Notes: generated by a model from the letters alone, not told the origin. 64,000 nucleotides of DNA from Nitrospirota bacterium (GCA_023229435.1 JALNZF010000012.1:1-64000); one strand, 5' to 3'; shown: positions 25,140 through 34,994, counted from the stretch's first letter. Numbers and translations: made by a program.

Positions 25140-26147
25140 ATGAAATACTTTTTACTCATATCGGCTGTTTGCGCCGCACTGTTTTCCTCCTCCCCCGGGT
25201 GGGCGGCTTCTCCCGGGAAGGCTGCCGTCGATGGTCTCGTTATTACGCAGCCGCCTGAGAGGTCAATTGTGCAGAGCGGGCTGCTCATCGTTGCCCTGAA
25301 AGGCCCGCCGGGTCTTGTTGACGAAATACAAATCTCGGTCAACAGCACGAAACAGGTCCTTGCCCCAAAAAAGTTTAAGCAGGAAATTGTCTGTTACGAC
25401 GGGATCCGTCTCTCGTACGGGCTGAACACGGTGAAGATTTCGGGCTTTAAAAACAATAAAATAATCGAAGAAATAACGAGGCAGGTTTTTTATCAGGACG
25501 ATCTTTCAACGGGCTCCATCAGCATCCCCGCCGGATTCAAGCCATATCGATTCCATATCGATGAGAATGAAAAGCAATGTTCCTCCTGTCATGGATTGGA
25601 TTTCCGCAAGGCCGAGGACCCGCAGAACCCCCTTCAGTCTCCCTGCTACCGGTGCCATAAAAAAATGTTGAGCGAATACAGCTTCACCCACGGCCCGTCG
25701 GCCGTGTGGTCATGCCTCATGTGCCACGACGGAAAAGCAAAAAAACCGAAATTGACTGTCGCTGCGCCCGTTGCACCGATCTGCGGGGGCTGTCATGAAA
25801 TCAGCTGGGACAAAATGAAGTACCAGCATGCTCCCACAGCAGCCGGCGCTTGTACGACGTGCCATAACCCTCACGCGGAAAACAGACAGTATTTTCTGAG
25901 AGAGGAAACCGGGGACCTGTGCGCATCGTGCCATGAGGAAATACTGCATAAACCTCATGTCATCGAAGGTTTTTCAGGAAATGCCGGGCATCCCCTAAAG
26001 CGAAGTCCCAATCCGTTCGACCGCACCAAAGATTTTAACTGCGCGTCCTGCCATAACCCGCATGCCAGCAAGTCCCCGGTATTTGTCGAAGCCTTTGACG
26101 AAACGAAGTCCATAAAAAAATTCTGCACGACCTGTCATAAATTTTAG
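25140..26147 (+). CDS. Exported octahaem cytochrome c with N-terminal beta domain
   Basis: 335 residues. Signal peptide (cleavage near GWAASPG), a haem-free domain (30-125, beta-rich, GLLIVALKGPPG) of Ig-like or carbohydrate-binding appearance, then eight CxxCH motifs (CSSCH, CYRCH, CLMCH, CGGCH, CTTCH, CASCH, CASCH, CTTCH) with NPHA/NPH histidine ligands. Last gene of the operon started at 21958; 54 bases separate it from the redoxin-TPR gene. A periplasmic or extracellular electron carrier; it is not an OmcS-type sequence. Confidence 0.9.
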   Translation: MKYFLLISAVCAALFSSSPGWAASPGKAAVDGLVITQPPERSIVQSGLLIVALKGPPGLVDEIQISVNSTKQVLAPKKFKQEIVCYDGIRLSYGLNTVKISGFKNNKIIEEITRQVFYQDDLSTGSISIPAGFKPYRFHIDENEKQCSSCHGLDFRKAEDPQNPLQSPCYRCHKKMLSEYSFTHGPSAVWSCLMCHDGKAKKPKLTVAAPVAPICGGCHEISWDKMKYQHAPTAAGACTTCHNPHAENRQYFLREETGDLCASCHEEILHKPHVIEGFSGNAGHPLKRSPNPFDRTKDFNCASCHNPHASKSPVFVEAFDETKSIKKFCTTCHKF

Positions 26148-26176
26148 CGGTCGTCTATCAGGGCGATAGGATATTT

Positions 26177-26190
26177 GTAACTACCCAGGT
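26177..26190 (+). repeat. Dispersed 14-bp motif GTAACTACYCAGGT
   Basis: GTAACTACCCAGGT here, TTACTACTCAGGT at 23328 and, as an inverted pair, at 32800 and 32984. It marks ends of a short non-coding repeat family. The surrounding 26148-26402 has no gene I can support. Confidence 0.5.
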
Positions 26191-26402
26191 TGATAGGCTG
26201 ATTGAAGGACGAAGGGTTTTAGAGGAATTCAAATAGATACGCTTCAGCCCTCAGCCTAAATACCTGAGGGGAACGGTGTCGGTTCAGCAAATTGACAAAC
26301 AGGTGATTTTGGCATCGCCGATGGATATACGGCATTATCGTGTTTCGCTCGTGCAAGGACCCTTGGGAAATCATTCGCTTTCTGCTATTCGCTTATCTGC
26401 TA

Positions 26403-26431
26403 TTGCAAGGGGTGTGCTTATTTGTTATAAT
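26403..26431 (+). promoter_or_regulatory. Sigma70-type promoter of the glycosylation island
   Basis: TTGCAA (26403-26408), 17-base spacer, perfect TATAAT (26426-26431). It lies about 120 bases before the methyltransferase gene and could start transcription of the methyltransferase, both GT2 genes and the first TMTC-like gene. Confidence 0.65.
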
Positions 26432-26554
26432 TCGGTTCCCTTGTTGGCAATGCAGTAACCCGTTATTTTCCATAGGATGCTGCTGGTTCACCCTCCCCTT
26501 TGCTCCCCTCCCCTCATCAGGGAAGGGGGCAGATACGAGAACATTATTGGAGCC

Positions 26555-27286
26555 ATGACTTTGTTGACCTCTTCTCAGATGACACCGCCCGCTTCACCAA
26601 ATAGATTTGACGACTTCTTTCGAGATAAGGCATATCTCTCGCTTAAAACCAGTCTGTTTAATTACCGGTTCCGAAAGTGGAAGATAGTGAAGCATGTGCC
26701 TGCGTCAGGGAGTATTCTTGATATCGGATCAGGGACCGCTCCAGTCAGTCCGGATCTGCACAGGACGGTAGTGGCGGACGTCTCGGAGGAAGCAATGAGG
26801 AATGTTGAGTGCGCGTCGAAAGTAGTAACGTCAATTACCGCGATGTCATTCGAAACGGCCTCTTTTGATTGCATCGTTTGTTCCGAGGTTTTGGAACACA
26901 TCCCGGATGATGCGAAGGCAGCATCAGAGTTGCGGAGGGTGTTAAAACCCGGCGGCGTGCTGGTGGCAACGGTGCCGTTTCAGAAGCATTTCTGGGCCGA
27001 GGACGATGAGTATGTTGGCCATATACGACGATATGATCCGGGAGAGCTTGAGCAAAAGCTCAAAGCCAATGGATTTCACAACATCAAAACCTATAAGCTC
27101 TCCGGGACCATAGAACGATGGTTAACGAGATGGAGTCTTCGGTCCTATCAAAAAGGAGGAGCCTTAGCCAAACTTCCCCTCGGGCTTCTCCGCATGGCGA
27201 ATACCGCCCTGTTTCTGCTCCTGATCCTGACCGAAGCGTTCATAAGCTGGAAACGAACGACGCGCATACTCGTTGTAGCAAGTTAG
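26555..27286 (+). CDS. SAM-dependent methyltransferase (type 11)
   Basis: 243 residues from this ATG. Motif I ILDIGSGTAPVSPDL, then VLEHIPDDAKAASELRRVLK and GGVLVATVPF identify a class I SAM methyltransferase of the type common in sugar and lipid-carrier pathways. A hydrophobic stretch near the C-terminus (FLLLILTEAFISW) may bind it to the membrane. The start is uncertain: 26477 and 26579 are possible and the GGAG before 26555 is unusually close. It heads the island of glycosyltransferases and could methylate a sugar cap or a polyprenyl intermediate. The gap 27287-27508 shows no gene. Confidence 0.82.
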   Translation: MTLLTSSQMTPPASPNRFDDFFRDKAYLSLKTSLFNYRFRKWKIVKHVPASGSILDIGSGTAPVSPDLHRTVVADVSEEAMRNVECASKVVTSITAMSFETASFDCIVCSEVLEHIPDDAKAASELRRVLKPGGVLVATVPFQKHFWAEDDEYVGHIRRYDPGELEQKLKANGFHNIKTYKLSGTIERWLTRWSLRSYQKGGALAKLPLGLLRMANTALFLLLILTEAFISWKRTTRILVVAS

Positions 27287-27508
27287 CATGCAGGGCGGAA
27301 AAACAGCAAGCGGCGCTGAGCGGGCGTATTCGGCAAAATGGTGTGGATGAGGTGGTGCGGATCGATGGTGCAAGCGGAGAAGACGCCTCAGGCGTGGGCC
27401 ATTACCGCCTTCTCACATGACCAGCCCTGCCAGGTTATCATTGCTTTCAAGACCAGTATATTGTAAAACAGTCCTTTGCACCCCAATACGGCAAACAAGG
27501 ATCTGCGT

Positions 27509-28222
27509 GTGAACATGCCCATCAACAACGCAATGAAGATCAGCATCGTCATCCCCTGTTATAATGAAAAAAACACGATCGCGGAAATTATCCGTGCTGT
27601 CCGTTCATCTCCCGTTGAACATCAGGAGATCATCATCGTTGATGACTGTTCGACAGACGGCACAAAAGACCTGCTCGCATCCACCATTGCGCCCCTCGTT
27701 GATAAAGTGATCTATCATGAATACAATCAGGGCAAAGGCGCCGCACTGCGCACCGGCATTGCGGCGGCAACCGGGGACATCCTCATCATTCAGGATGCCG
27801 ATCTTGAATATGATCCGCAGGAATACCCCCTGCTGCTGGAGCCGATCCTTGCGGGCAAGGCCGATGTGGTCTTTGGCTCGCGATTCATGGGAAGCAGGCC
27901 GCATCGCGTTGTGTATTACTGGCACTCCCTGGGCAACTGGGTACTTACGACGCTGTCGAACATGTTTACGAATATCAACCTGACGGACATGGAGACCTGC
28001 TACAAGGCCTTCAGGCGGGAGGTCATTCAAAACATTTCAATCGAGGAGGACCGCTTCGGATTCGAGCCTGAAATAACGGCAAAGGTCGCGAAGATGGGCT
28101 GCCGGATCTATGAAGTGGGCATCTCCTATTATGGAAGAAACTACGCGGAAGGTAAAAAGATCGGATGGAAAGACGGGGTGCGCGCCATTTACTGCATTCT
28201 GAAGTATAACCTCTTTCGGTAG
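27509..28222 (+). CDS. Family 2 glycosyltransferase (DPM/DPG-synthase-like)
   Basis: 237 residues, soluble or membrane-associated GT-A fold: ISIVIPCYNEKNTIAEII, IVDDCSTDGTKD, QDADLEYDP (the DxD metal site) and GFEPEITAKVAK. This is the pattern of dolichyl/undecaprenyl-phosphate hexose synthases without a TM tail. It would load a sugar from a nucleotide donor onto polyprenyl phosphate, making the lipid donor that GT-C transferases use. GTG 27509 has AAGGAT eight bases upstream; ATGs at 27515 and 27533 are alternatives. Confidence 0.88.
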   Translation: MNMPINNAMKISIVIPCYNEKNTIAEIIRAVRSSPVEHQEIIIVDDCSTDGTKDLLASTIAPLVDKVIYHEYNQGKGAALRTGIAAATGDILIIQDADLEYDPQEYPLLLEPILAGKADVVFGSRFMGSRPHRVVYYWHSLGNWVLTTLSNMFTNINLTDMETCYKAFRREVIQNISIEEDRFGFEPEITAKVAKMGCRIYEVGISYYGRNYAEGKKIGWKDGVRAIYCILKYNLFR

Positions 28223-28271
28223 CCATCCTGAAGTCCATGTTCCCATAAACAAATGAGCGCAAGGAGGAGCA

Positions 28272-29021
28272 ATGCTCCATCAGAAAAAAATCATCGTGGT
28301 CATGCCCGCATATAACGCCGCAAAAACCCTTGAAGCGACCTACCGCGAGATCCCGCATGATATCGTGGACGAGGTGATCCTGGTCGATGACGCAAGCAGG
28401 GACGATACCGCGATAAAGGCAACGGAACTCGGCATCCATACGATCATCCATTCCGAGAATCGCGGATACGGCGGCAACCAGAAGACCTGTTATCGGGAGG
28501 CATTGTCAAAAGGGGCGGATGTGGTGGTTATGGTCCACCCCGATTACCAGTATTCTCCCCGTCTGATCACGGCAATGGCATCCATGGTCATTTCGGAGCA
28601 TTATGATGTCGTGCTGGGCTCGCGGGTCCTCGGCGGCAGCGCGTTGAAAGGCGGGATGCCCTTGTACAAGTATATTGCGAACCGGTTTCTTACGCTTGCG
28701 GAGAATATGGCGCTCGGCGTGAAGTTGTCGGAATATCATACCGGGTTCCGGGCGTTCAGCCGCAAGGTGCTCGAAACGCTTCCTCTTGAGGAGAATTCTG
28801 ATGATTTTGTGTTTGACAACGAAATGCTCGCCCAGGCCGTGTATTTTGGTTTTCGCATTGGTGAGATAAGCTGCCCGACGAGATATTTCGAGGACGCATC
28901 CTCGATCAATTTCAGGAGGAGCGTCAAATACGGATTTGGCGTACTCGGGACGTCATTGAAGTATTTGCTGCAGAAGTGGGGCATGATAAAATCCCCCATC
29001 TTCTCTACAAAGGGGAAATAG
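28272..29021 (+). CDS. Second family 2 glycosyltransferase (DPM-like)
   Basis: 249 residues, GT-A fold: IIVVMPAYNAAKTLEAT, LVDDASRDDTA, MVHPDYQYSP at the metal site (HPD in place of the DAD of its neighbour), and YHTGFRAFSRKVL. Strong AAGGAGGAG precedes the ATG. It is related to, but clearly different from, the gene just upstream; the two may use different sugars or act in sequence. A short gap (30 bases) separates it from the first TMTC-like gene. Confidence 0.88.
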   Translation: MLHQKKIIVVMPAYNAAKTLEATYREIPHDIVDEVILVDDASRDDTAIKATELGIHTIIHSENRGYGGNQKTCYREALSKGADVVVMVHPDYQYSPRLITAMASMVISEHYDVVLGSRVLGGSALKGGMPLYKYIANRFLTLAENMALGVKLSEYHTGFRAFSRKVLETLPLEENSDDFVFDNEMLAQAVYFGFRIGEISCPTRYFEDASSINFRRSVKYGFGVLGTSLKYLLQKWGMIKSPIFSTKGK

Positions 29022-29051
29022 CTGTTCAATCCACGGTGCTTTGAGGACGTT

Positions 29052-30845
29052 GTGTCGAGCAAAAAAGTCCAGTACTATCTTGCCGGTTTCGTCGCCCTGC
29101 TGACGTTTCTTGTCTATCTTCCTGCTCTTCGAAATGAGTTCATCGAACTGGATGACGCTGTGTACGTTCTGGATAATCCGCACATCCGGTCGTTCAGTCG
29201 AGATCTGTTCCAGTGGGCATTCTTTCAGTTTTATGCAGCCAACTGGCACCCACTCGCCTGGATATCCCATGCTGCGGATTACGCCCTGTGGGGCCTGAAC
29301 CCTCTGGGGCATCATCTTACCAGCATCATTCTCCATGCAATCAACACCGCACTCGTCGTATTGCTTGCCGCGAAGCTGCTTGAAACTGCCGGCGAAAGGT
29401 CCTCGCTGCATTCGCCCGCCTCGTTTCTGAATGGCCGGACAATCCTCATTACCGCTGGTGTGACGGGCCTCTTGTTCGGTCTCCATCCTGTGCACGTGGA
29501 GTCCGTGGCCTGGGTGGCGGAGCGGAAGGACCTGCTGTGCGCCCTGTTTTTTCTGCTGAGCATGATCATGTATGTGAAAGCAGTGCGGCGCATGGAGGCC
29601 GGGGCAGAGAGGAAAAGAGTCCCGACAGGAGCTCTGCTCTCTGCGCTTTGCTTTTTTATCCTTGCCCTCATGAGCAAACCCATGGCAGTGACCCTGCCTG
29701 TGGTCCTGCTGATCCTGGACTGGTATCCTTTGAATCGGATCCAATCGTTCAAAACCTTGTGGGAGGCAAGCGTAGAGAAGGCCCCGTTCCTTGTCTTGAG
29801 TCTCTTGTCATCGATCGTGACGATGCTGGCTCAGCAAACAGGAGGGGCGATGAAGATGATGGCGATCGCCCCGCTGTCAACACGAATCCTCGTTGCAGTG
29901 CAATCCCTCGTCGCGTACCTCGGGAAGCTGTTTTTGCCGCTGAACTTGATCCCCTTTTATCCTTATCCCAGGGACCCATCCCTGTACTCCTTCGAGTATG
30001 CATCAACGATCATCATGGCAATTGGGATCACGGTGGCGTGCATCGTCATGGTGAGGAAGCGGAAGATTTGGCTGTCAGCCTGGGGATACTATGTCATAAC
30101 GCTCGTTCCTGTCCTGGGTCTTGTTCAGGTCGGAGAGCAATCCATGGCGGACCGTTATACCTATCTGCCCAGCCTGGGGCCATTTCTTATTGCCGGGATG
30201 GGAGCAGCATATCTTGCGCAAAAATTTCGGCACTCCAAACGAGGAGATACTCTCTCCTCGTTTCTGACTTTGGTCTTGACGCTTTCGATGGCGATTGTCC
30301 TCTCCTATGCAACTGTCCGTCAAGCGGGTCTCTGGAGGAATGGCATTACCCTCTGGAGTTCCGTCATTGAGCGGGAACCGACACAGGTGCCCTTTGCCTA
30401 TCGTCTCCGCGGCCAGGCTTTTGGAAAAGCAGGTCAGTTCGACAGGGCGGCTGCGGATTACAGCAAGGCAATTGCCTTGAACCCCGGGTTCATTGAAACC
30501 TATAATGATCTGGGCATGCTCTATGGGAAGGCCGGTCTCTATGAGCAGGCGATAGCGGTCTTCAGCAGGTCGATCTCCCTTGGTCCCGGTCATGCCAAAT
30601 CGTACAATAATCGGGGTCGTACTTATTTTCACCTTGGTCAATATGGCGAGGCCCTGGATGATCTGAACAGGGCGATCGCGTTAGATGATACATTCGATGT
30701 CGCTTATATTAATCGTGGAGAACTGTATTATCGAACCGGTAAAACAGCACAGGCAGATGCGGATTTTCAGAAAGCATGCGATCTCGGAAACGAAATCGGG
30801 TGCACGGCATTGCATCAACTCAGACAAGAATCAAATCCCGAATAG
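29052..30845 (+). CDS. TMTC-like GT-C membrane glycosyltransferase with 4 TPRs (paralogue 1)
   Basis: 597 residues. A multi-spanning GT-C core (about 11-12 TM, residues 8-435): acidic loop-1 motif ELDDAVYVLDNPHIRS after TM1, NWHPLAWISHAADYALWGLN, LFGLHPVHVESVAWVAERKD and SMADRYTYLPSLGPF. The last two align with HPVHTEAV...GRAD and ERxLYLPS of animal TMTC protein O-mannosyltransferases. Four TPRs follow (from about 445), then a terminal FQKACDLGNEIGCTALHQL. It would transfer a sugar from polyprenyl phosphate to an exported protein. GTG start with GAGGA upstream; it follows the GT2 gene by 30 bases. Confidence 0.85.
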   Translation: MSSKKVQYYLAGFVALLTFLVYLPALRNEFIELDDAVYVLDNPHIRSFSRDLFQWAFFQFYAANWHPLAWISHAADYALWGLNPLGHHLTSIILHAINTALVVLLAAKLLETAGERSSLHSPASFLNGRTILITAGVTGLLFGLHPVHVESVAWVAERKDLLCALFFLLSMIMYVKAVRRMEAGAERKRVPTGALLSALCFFILALMSKPMAVTLPVVLLILDWYPLNRIQSFKTLWEASVEKAPFLVLSLLSSIVTMLAQQTGGAMKMMAIAPLSTRILVAVQSLVAYLGKLFLPLNLIPFYPYPRDPSLYSFEYASTIIMAIGITVACIVMVRKRKIWLSAWGYYVITLVPVLGLVQVGEQSMADRYTYLPSLGPFLIAGMGAAYLAQKFRHSKRGDTLSSFLTLVLTLSMAIVLSYATVRQAGLWRNGITLWSSVIEREPTQVPFAYRLRGQAFGKAGQFDRAAADYSKAIALNPGFIETYNDLGMLYGKAGLYEQAIAVFSRSISLGPGHAKSYNNRGRTYFHLGQYGEALDDLNRAIALDDTFDVAYINRGELYYRTGKTAQADADFQKACDLGNEIGCTALHQLRQESNPE

Positions 30846-31021
30846 CGTGACGCCCTCCGCATAAGATCCATGCGGAAGATCCCTGCTCAGTTAAATCGGA
30901 ACGTTGGCCGACTTGAGATGCGCTGGCTTGTGGGGGAAGTCCAAGCGAAGGACGTAAAAGAATACGGCTGCGTTCAGCATCTCGCCGATCAGGATACTCC
31001 GCCGATCAAACAGACCCTTCC

Positions 31022-32776
31022 TCACCTGGGAAATTCTGCGAGCGCCTTCTCCAGACTGATCCTGATCTCCGGATCAGAGGGATTCAGCCGCAATGCCTCG
31101 GAATAGTATTTGATGGCTTCTTGTGTTTTCCCTGCCGTTGTTAAAGCGAGCCCCAGATTGTAATGGGCGTCCCCGAGACCAGGGTCGAGCTGCACGGCTT
31201 GTGAGAAATGCTGTATGGCTTCTCCGGCAGATCCCCGTCTGATCAGCGTAATTCCGAGATTATTGTGAACGCGTGCATTCCCCGGGTCAAGCTGCAGTGA
31301 TTTCCCATAATATGCGACAGCATCATCCAGCCTTCCAACAATATCAAAATCCGTCGCCATTTTATCGTATACAAAGGCCTCATCAGGTTTGATCCGTAAG
31401 GCCTCGCCATATTGGCGCATTGCTTCACCGTACCTGCCTTGTTTATCAAACGCATCGCCCAGGTTCGTATGAGCAACATAGTTGTTCTCAGTCACCGCGA
31501 CGGTATGGGTGAACAGGGCAATGCTGTTTTCCCAGTACTTCAGCTGAATTCGTGCTGAGATCGCGAGCAACAGGACAAGCACACAACTGGCGGCCGTCAT
31601 AAGCATGGTTCGATGGCGCACGCTCGAGGTCGTCTCCGCCGCGCCCCATACCAGCAGGATCGCGAGTCCGATCGATGGAATATAGGTATACCGGTCAGCC
31701 ATTGCCTGCAGCCCGACCTGGATCAATCCGATCACCGGGACAAGAGATCCCACAAACCAAAACCAACCCGTCAGTAAAAATGGATAACGGCGGGCGAACC
31801 ATATACATGCCACTGATATGCCCGCCAGAAAAACAAAAGCAAGAATGGCGTGAGTTACGAGAATATGGCCTGGCAGCGGGTAGAGCACCGCAAGATCCAG
31901 AGGCCGGAAGGTCTTCCCCAGGTAGTTCATATAGGCCAGGAACGCGTTGGAGATCCGCTGCATCACCGGATACGCCGGCAGAGACAGAAGCGCTTTTGCA
32001 TCCTTCTGAGCATAGACCGCGATGCCGGAAAAGACTGCTGAAAGGAGAAGGAGCGGCACCTTTTCAGAAAAAAGCCTCACAATGGATGCCCTGGTTGCAA
32101 GGGCATATGCCGGCTTGCCGGAACCGTGTGGCAATGGTTTGTGCTGCCCTGCATCAAATCGGCAAAAAGGCCAGTAGTCAAGCAGGAGCAGAAGAAACGG
32201 AAGGGTCACGAGCATGGGCTTTGCCATCAAGCCAAGCGCAAAGGATACCATGATCACAAGATATCGCATGATGCTTTGTCGTTCAACATAGAATGCGTAC
32301 GCGAGAAGTGTTGTCATGAAGAAAAAAGCGCTCAAAACATCCTTGCGTTCTGAAACCCAGGCGACCGATTCCACCCGAAGCGGATGAAGAGAAAAGATGA
32401 GCGCAACCAGGACACTGCGCCAAACGGCGCCTGTTGTCCTGTTCAGGAAAATAAAGAGGAGAAGAGTGGTCAGACCGTGAAGAATGACACTGGTGAGATG
32501 GTGCCCTCTCGGATTCAGTCCGTAGAGATGCATATCCGCCATGTGAGACAACCACGTCACCGGATTCCAGTTTCCCATGAGTGTTGTCGTGAAGGCCCAT
32601 CGAAGGTTCTCGTATGTAAATCCGGTCCGGACGTGAGCATTGCCGGTGACATAGGCAGGATCGTCGTAGTTGATGAATTCATGATTGACGGCAGGCCAAT
32701 ACACGGCAACCGTCGTGGCGAACAGAAGCAGTGCGATAATTATAAATTTTGTTTTATCAGTCCGCATAGCGTTCAT
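31022..32776 (-). CDS. TMTC-like GT-C/TPR membrane protein, 4 TPRs (paralogue 2, minus strand)
   Basis: 584 residues. Loop-1 motif INYDDPAYVTGNAHVRTG, NWNPVTWLSHMADMHLYGLN, SLHPLRVESVAWVSERKDVL and AMADRYTYIPSIG mark the same family, but the sequence groups with the gene at 48846 rather than with the other paralogues. About 11 TM helices, then four canonical TPRs (YNLGLALTTAGKTQEAIKYY is the last). No cysteine-rich terminal repeat. It is convergent with paralogue 1; the 175 bases between them contain a small hairpin (CCGCATaagatccATGCGG). The ribosome site is weak, so the start may be the second ATG nine bases in. Confidence 0.85.
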   Translation of the reverse strand: MNAMRTDKTKFIIIALLLFATTVAVYWPAVNHEFINYDDPAYVTGNAHVRTGFTYENLRWAFTTTLMGNWNPVTWLSHMADMHLYGLNPRGHHLTSVILHGLTTLLLFIFLNRTTGAVWRSVLVALIFSLHPLRVESVAWVSERKDVLSAFFFMTTLLAYAFYVERQSIMRYLVIMVSFALGLMAKPMLVTLPFLLLLLDYWPFCRFDAGQHKPLPHGSGKPAYALATRASIVRLFSEKVPLLLLSAVFSGIAVYAQKDAKALLSLPAYPVMQRISNAFLAYMNYLGKTFRPLDLAVLYPLPGHILVTHAILAFVFLAGISVACIWFARRYPFLLTGWFWFVGSLVPVIGLIQVGLQAMADRYTYIPSIGLAILLVWGAAETTSSVRHRTMLMTAASCVLVLLLAISARIQLKYWENSIALFTHTVAVTENNYVAHTNLGDAFDKQGRYGEAMRQYGEALRIKPDEAFVYDKMATDFDIVGRLDDAVAYYGKSLQLDPGNARVHNNLGITLIRRGSAGEAIQHFSQAVQLDPGLGDAHYNLGLALTTAGKTQEAIKYYSEALRLNPSDPEIRISLEKALAEFPR

Positions 32777-32799
32777 GGCAAAGCATGTCCAAAATAAGA

Positions 32800-32984
32800 G
32801 TAACTACTCAGGTTGGTTGCGGAGCGCAGTCGCAACAAGAGCGCGACTGCCCACCCTCTCGGTTACCCGATAAATCCCGGTGGCGCGTGCGAAGCGAAAG
32901 CGCCGGGAATGCCGTTAATGCCAGGGAAATCGACATCCCCTGCGCTCCTTGCGACGAAGCGAAGCAATCGACCTGAGTAGTTAC
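32800..32984. repeat. 185-bp non-coding element with 14-bp inverted ends
   Basis: GTAACTACTCAGGT at 32800-32813 and its exact inverse ACCTGAGTAGTTAC at 32971-32984 bound the element; the inside holds hairpin-forming arms (GCGGAGCGCAGTCGC; GCGACGAAGCGAAGC). The same end sequence recurs near 23328 and 26177. MITE-like; no coding capacity. Confidence 0.65.
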
Positions 32985-33020
32985 AAATAAGAACTGAATC
33001 CCGGTTTGAGTTCGAAGTCT

Positions 33021-34994
33021 TCATAGAACAAAGTATGAACAATAGGCCGAAACAGCCCAGCACACGAGGCAGCCGTTGATTGCCGCCCGCAGCAGCTTGT
33101 TTCTTGAAAGAATCTCGAGGCCCGTTACGCATAATATCGCATAGCAAGGGATGAGACCGAGCGTGTACGTCGCTTTTGCGGTACTCCAAATCGGCACGGT
33201 AACGTACATATACAGCAGCGCGGCAACATAAATCCCCATGCACAATACTGAAAAAAGCTGCGCTCGATAAGCCCTGTCCGAAGGTTTGGCCAGGGTGGTC
33301 AGAATGCCTGCGAGTATACCCGCTGTCGGTACCAGAGAGATCAGAGACCCCGAGATCATAAAATTATAATTCCATGGGGGACGGTATATATATACACCGA
33401 TACCGCTCAGACCTCCATCCAGCCAGAGGGTGGAATACAATGAGTCCCAGAATCCATGCACTGCTGAATAAATCGGAGCGGATAGCGATCGCCCAAAGAC
33501 GAAGAAATCACCAACTGTCCGATAACCCGGGTCCTGCCACCAGGCCGAAGACTCCCATCCCCCCACAAAAGGTCTGCCGAGCTCTATCCAGTTCCGGATG
33601 TAATACCAGCCTGATAGAGCAAAAATAATTCCCGTGACCAGCAATACCCTCACTGTTATGTATCTTATGGACTGTTGTCTTTTGTGCAGTACGTAAATTA
33701 CGAGCATGACGGCCGGAGGGACGAGCAGAACGGCGGTCACTTTCGTTAAGAGGGAGAGACCCAACGCCGTCCCCAGAAAGAGAAAGTACCTTTCAGGAAT
33801 GATCTCCTGTTCGGAGGTAATCAGGAAAATTCCGACAACGACCGCGCATGCTGAAAGAAGCCCCGACAAGGGTTCATTTCCCACGACCTGCGAAATATAC
33901 AGATTCATCGGGAGAAGCCCCCCGACAATAGTCCCCCATATCTGAAGGTCCCGTCGGTTCGGGAATACGTACCGTGTTGCCCGATAAGCCAGCTCGACCT
34001 GCAGTAAGCCGCAGAGCAAGGGAATGATCCTGAGCAACAGCATAGCGGTAGGGATTTCAAACCAATGTGATAGAGGGAACTGCCAGGCCAATGCCGAGAG
34101 AATGTAATAAAGAGGAGACTGAAACATTTGCCAGCCTTGCGTGGCAAGGGGAACCCTCCCGGTATTAGCGACGTATTCGATGTATTCATAATGCTCTTGC
34201 ACGTCCATTCCGGTTTCTATGGGAAGTTTGAGAATATTATTGACTGCAAGGATTGCCCAAAGTGCCAGAAGAAGCCAACGTATGTGGGAAGAGGTTGGGC
34301 TGAACTTTTCTATCGTTTTTCTCGCTTCCCTCGGCGAAGAGGCAATGAGGGTCAGGAAAAAGACCCCAAGAAAGATGGGTACGTAAAGTAGTAAGAGAGA
34401 AATAAAAGCCCTCCCGGAACCATGAAAATGTTCAGCCAGCTCCGGGTTCTTGTTCATGTCAGCGGGCACAGCCCCGGTCCACAACAGCTCATCATAGCTT
34501 GCTTCCCACTCGGGCCCGGTAGCCAGCTTGAGCGTTGGGATGTACGCAAGCAAGACCGCCGGTCCGTTCTTGTTAAAAACTCTTATGAAAATTTCATGCA
34601 TCCCCGGACCGAGGATGCCGGTAAGATCGAATATCCGGGCATTCTTCCATCGGCCAAGGTCGGACTCCACCGGCTGGATACGTTTGCCGTCCAGATATGC
34701 TTCCGGATCCCCTAAAGCGCGGATGGTGAGCCTTGTTGCTGAAGGCGCTTGATCGACGCTAAAACGCTTCCGGTATGATACGTGTTCTCCCTCCCGCTGT
34801 GCCTCCATGGCGAACGGCCTGTCGATATATATCCAGGCCGCGCCTTGCTCCGAAAAAAGAAGCGGGGAATCGCCGCCTTTCGTCATGAGAAAGAAACCCG
34901 CGATGATGACGAGGAGTGCCATAACCAGGCCGGGCAGCAGGATTTTTTTGTTCGGAAATTTCATGTTCGATTTCGTTTCAGGCAAAGGTACCAT
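33021..34994 (-). CDS. GT-C family glycosyltransferase with N-terminal beta-sandwich domain
   Basis: 657 residues. A TM anchor (about 22-40), an extracytoplasmic beta-rich domain (45-170: RLTIRALGDPEAYLDGKRI, FDLTGILGPGMHEIFIRV) of carbohydrate-binding appearance, and then a second membrane part of about 11 helices (from 195) with a loop-1 acidic region ETGMDVQEHYEYIEYV. This is the plan of PMT/ArnT-like GT-C enzymes that use polyprenyl-linked sugars. No TPRs. The next gene upstream on this strand is the first membrane SpeE-like protein. Start uncertain (GTG 34997, ATG 34994, ATG 34964); no strong ribosome site. Confidence 0.75.
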   Translation of the reverse strand: MVPLPETKSNMKFPNKKILLPGLVMALLVIIAGFFLMTKGGDSPLLFSEQGAAWIYIDRPFAMEAQREGEHVSYRKRFSVDQAPSATRLTIRALGDPEAYLDGKRIQPVESDLGRWKNARIFDLTGILGPGMHEIFIRVFNKNGPAVLLAYIPTLKLATGPEWEASYDELLWTGAVPADMNKNPELAEHFHGSGRAFISLLLLYVPIFLGVFFLTLIASSPREARKTIEKFSPTSSHIRWLLLALWAILAVNNILKLPIETGMDVQEHYEYIEYVANTGRVPLATQGWQMFQSPLYYILSALAWQFPLSHWFEIPTAMLLLRIIPLLCGLLQVELAYRATRYVFPNRRDLQIWGTIVGGLLPMNLYISQVVGNEPLSGLLSACAVVVGIFLITSEQEIIPERYFLFLGTALGLSLLTKVTAVLLVPPAVMLVIYVLHKRQQSIRYITVRVLLVTGIIFALSGWYYIRNWIELGRPFVGGWESSAWWQDPGYRTVGDFFVFGRSLSAPIYSAVHGFWDSLYSTLWLDGGLSGIGVYIYRPPWNYNFMISGSLISLVPTAGILAGILTTLAKPSDRAYRAQLFSVLCMGIYVAALLYMYVTVPIWSTAKATYTLGLIPCYAILCVTGLEILSRNKLLRAAINGCLVCWAVSAYCSYFVL

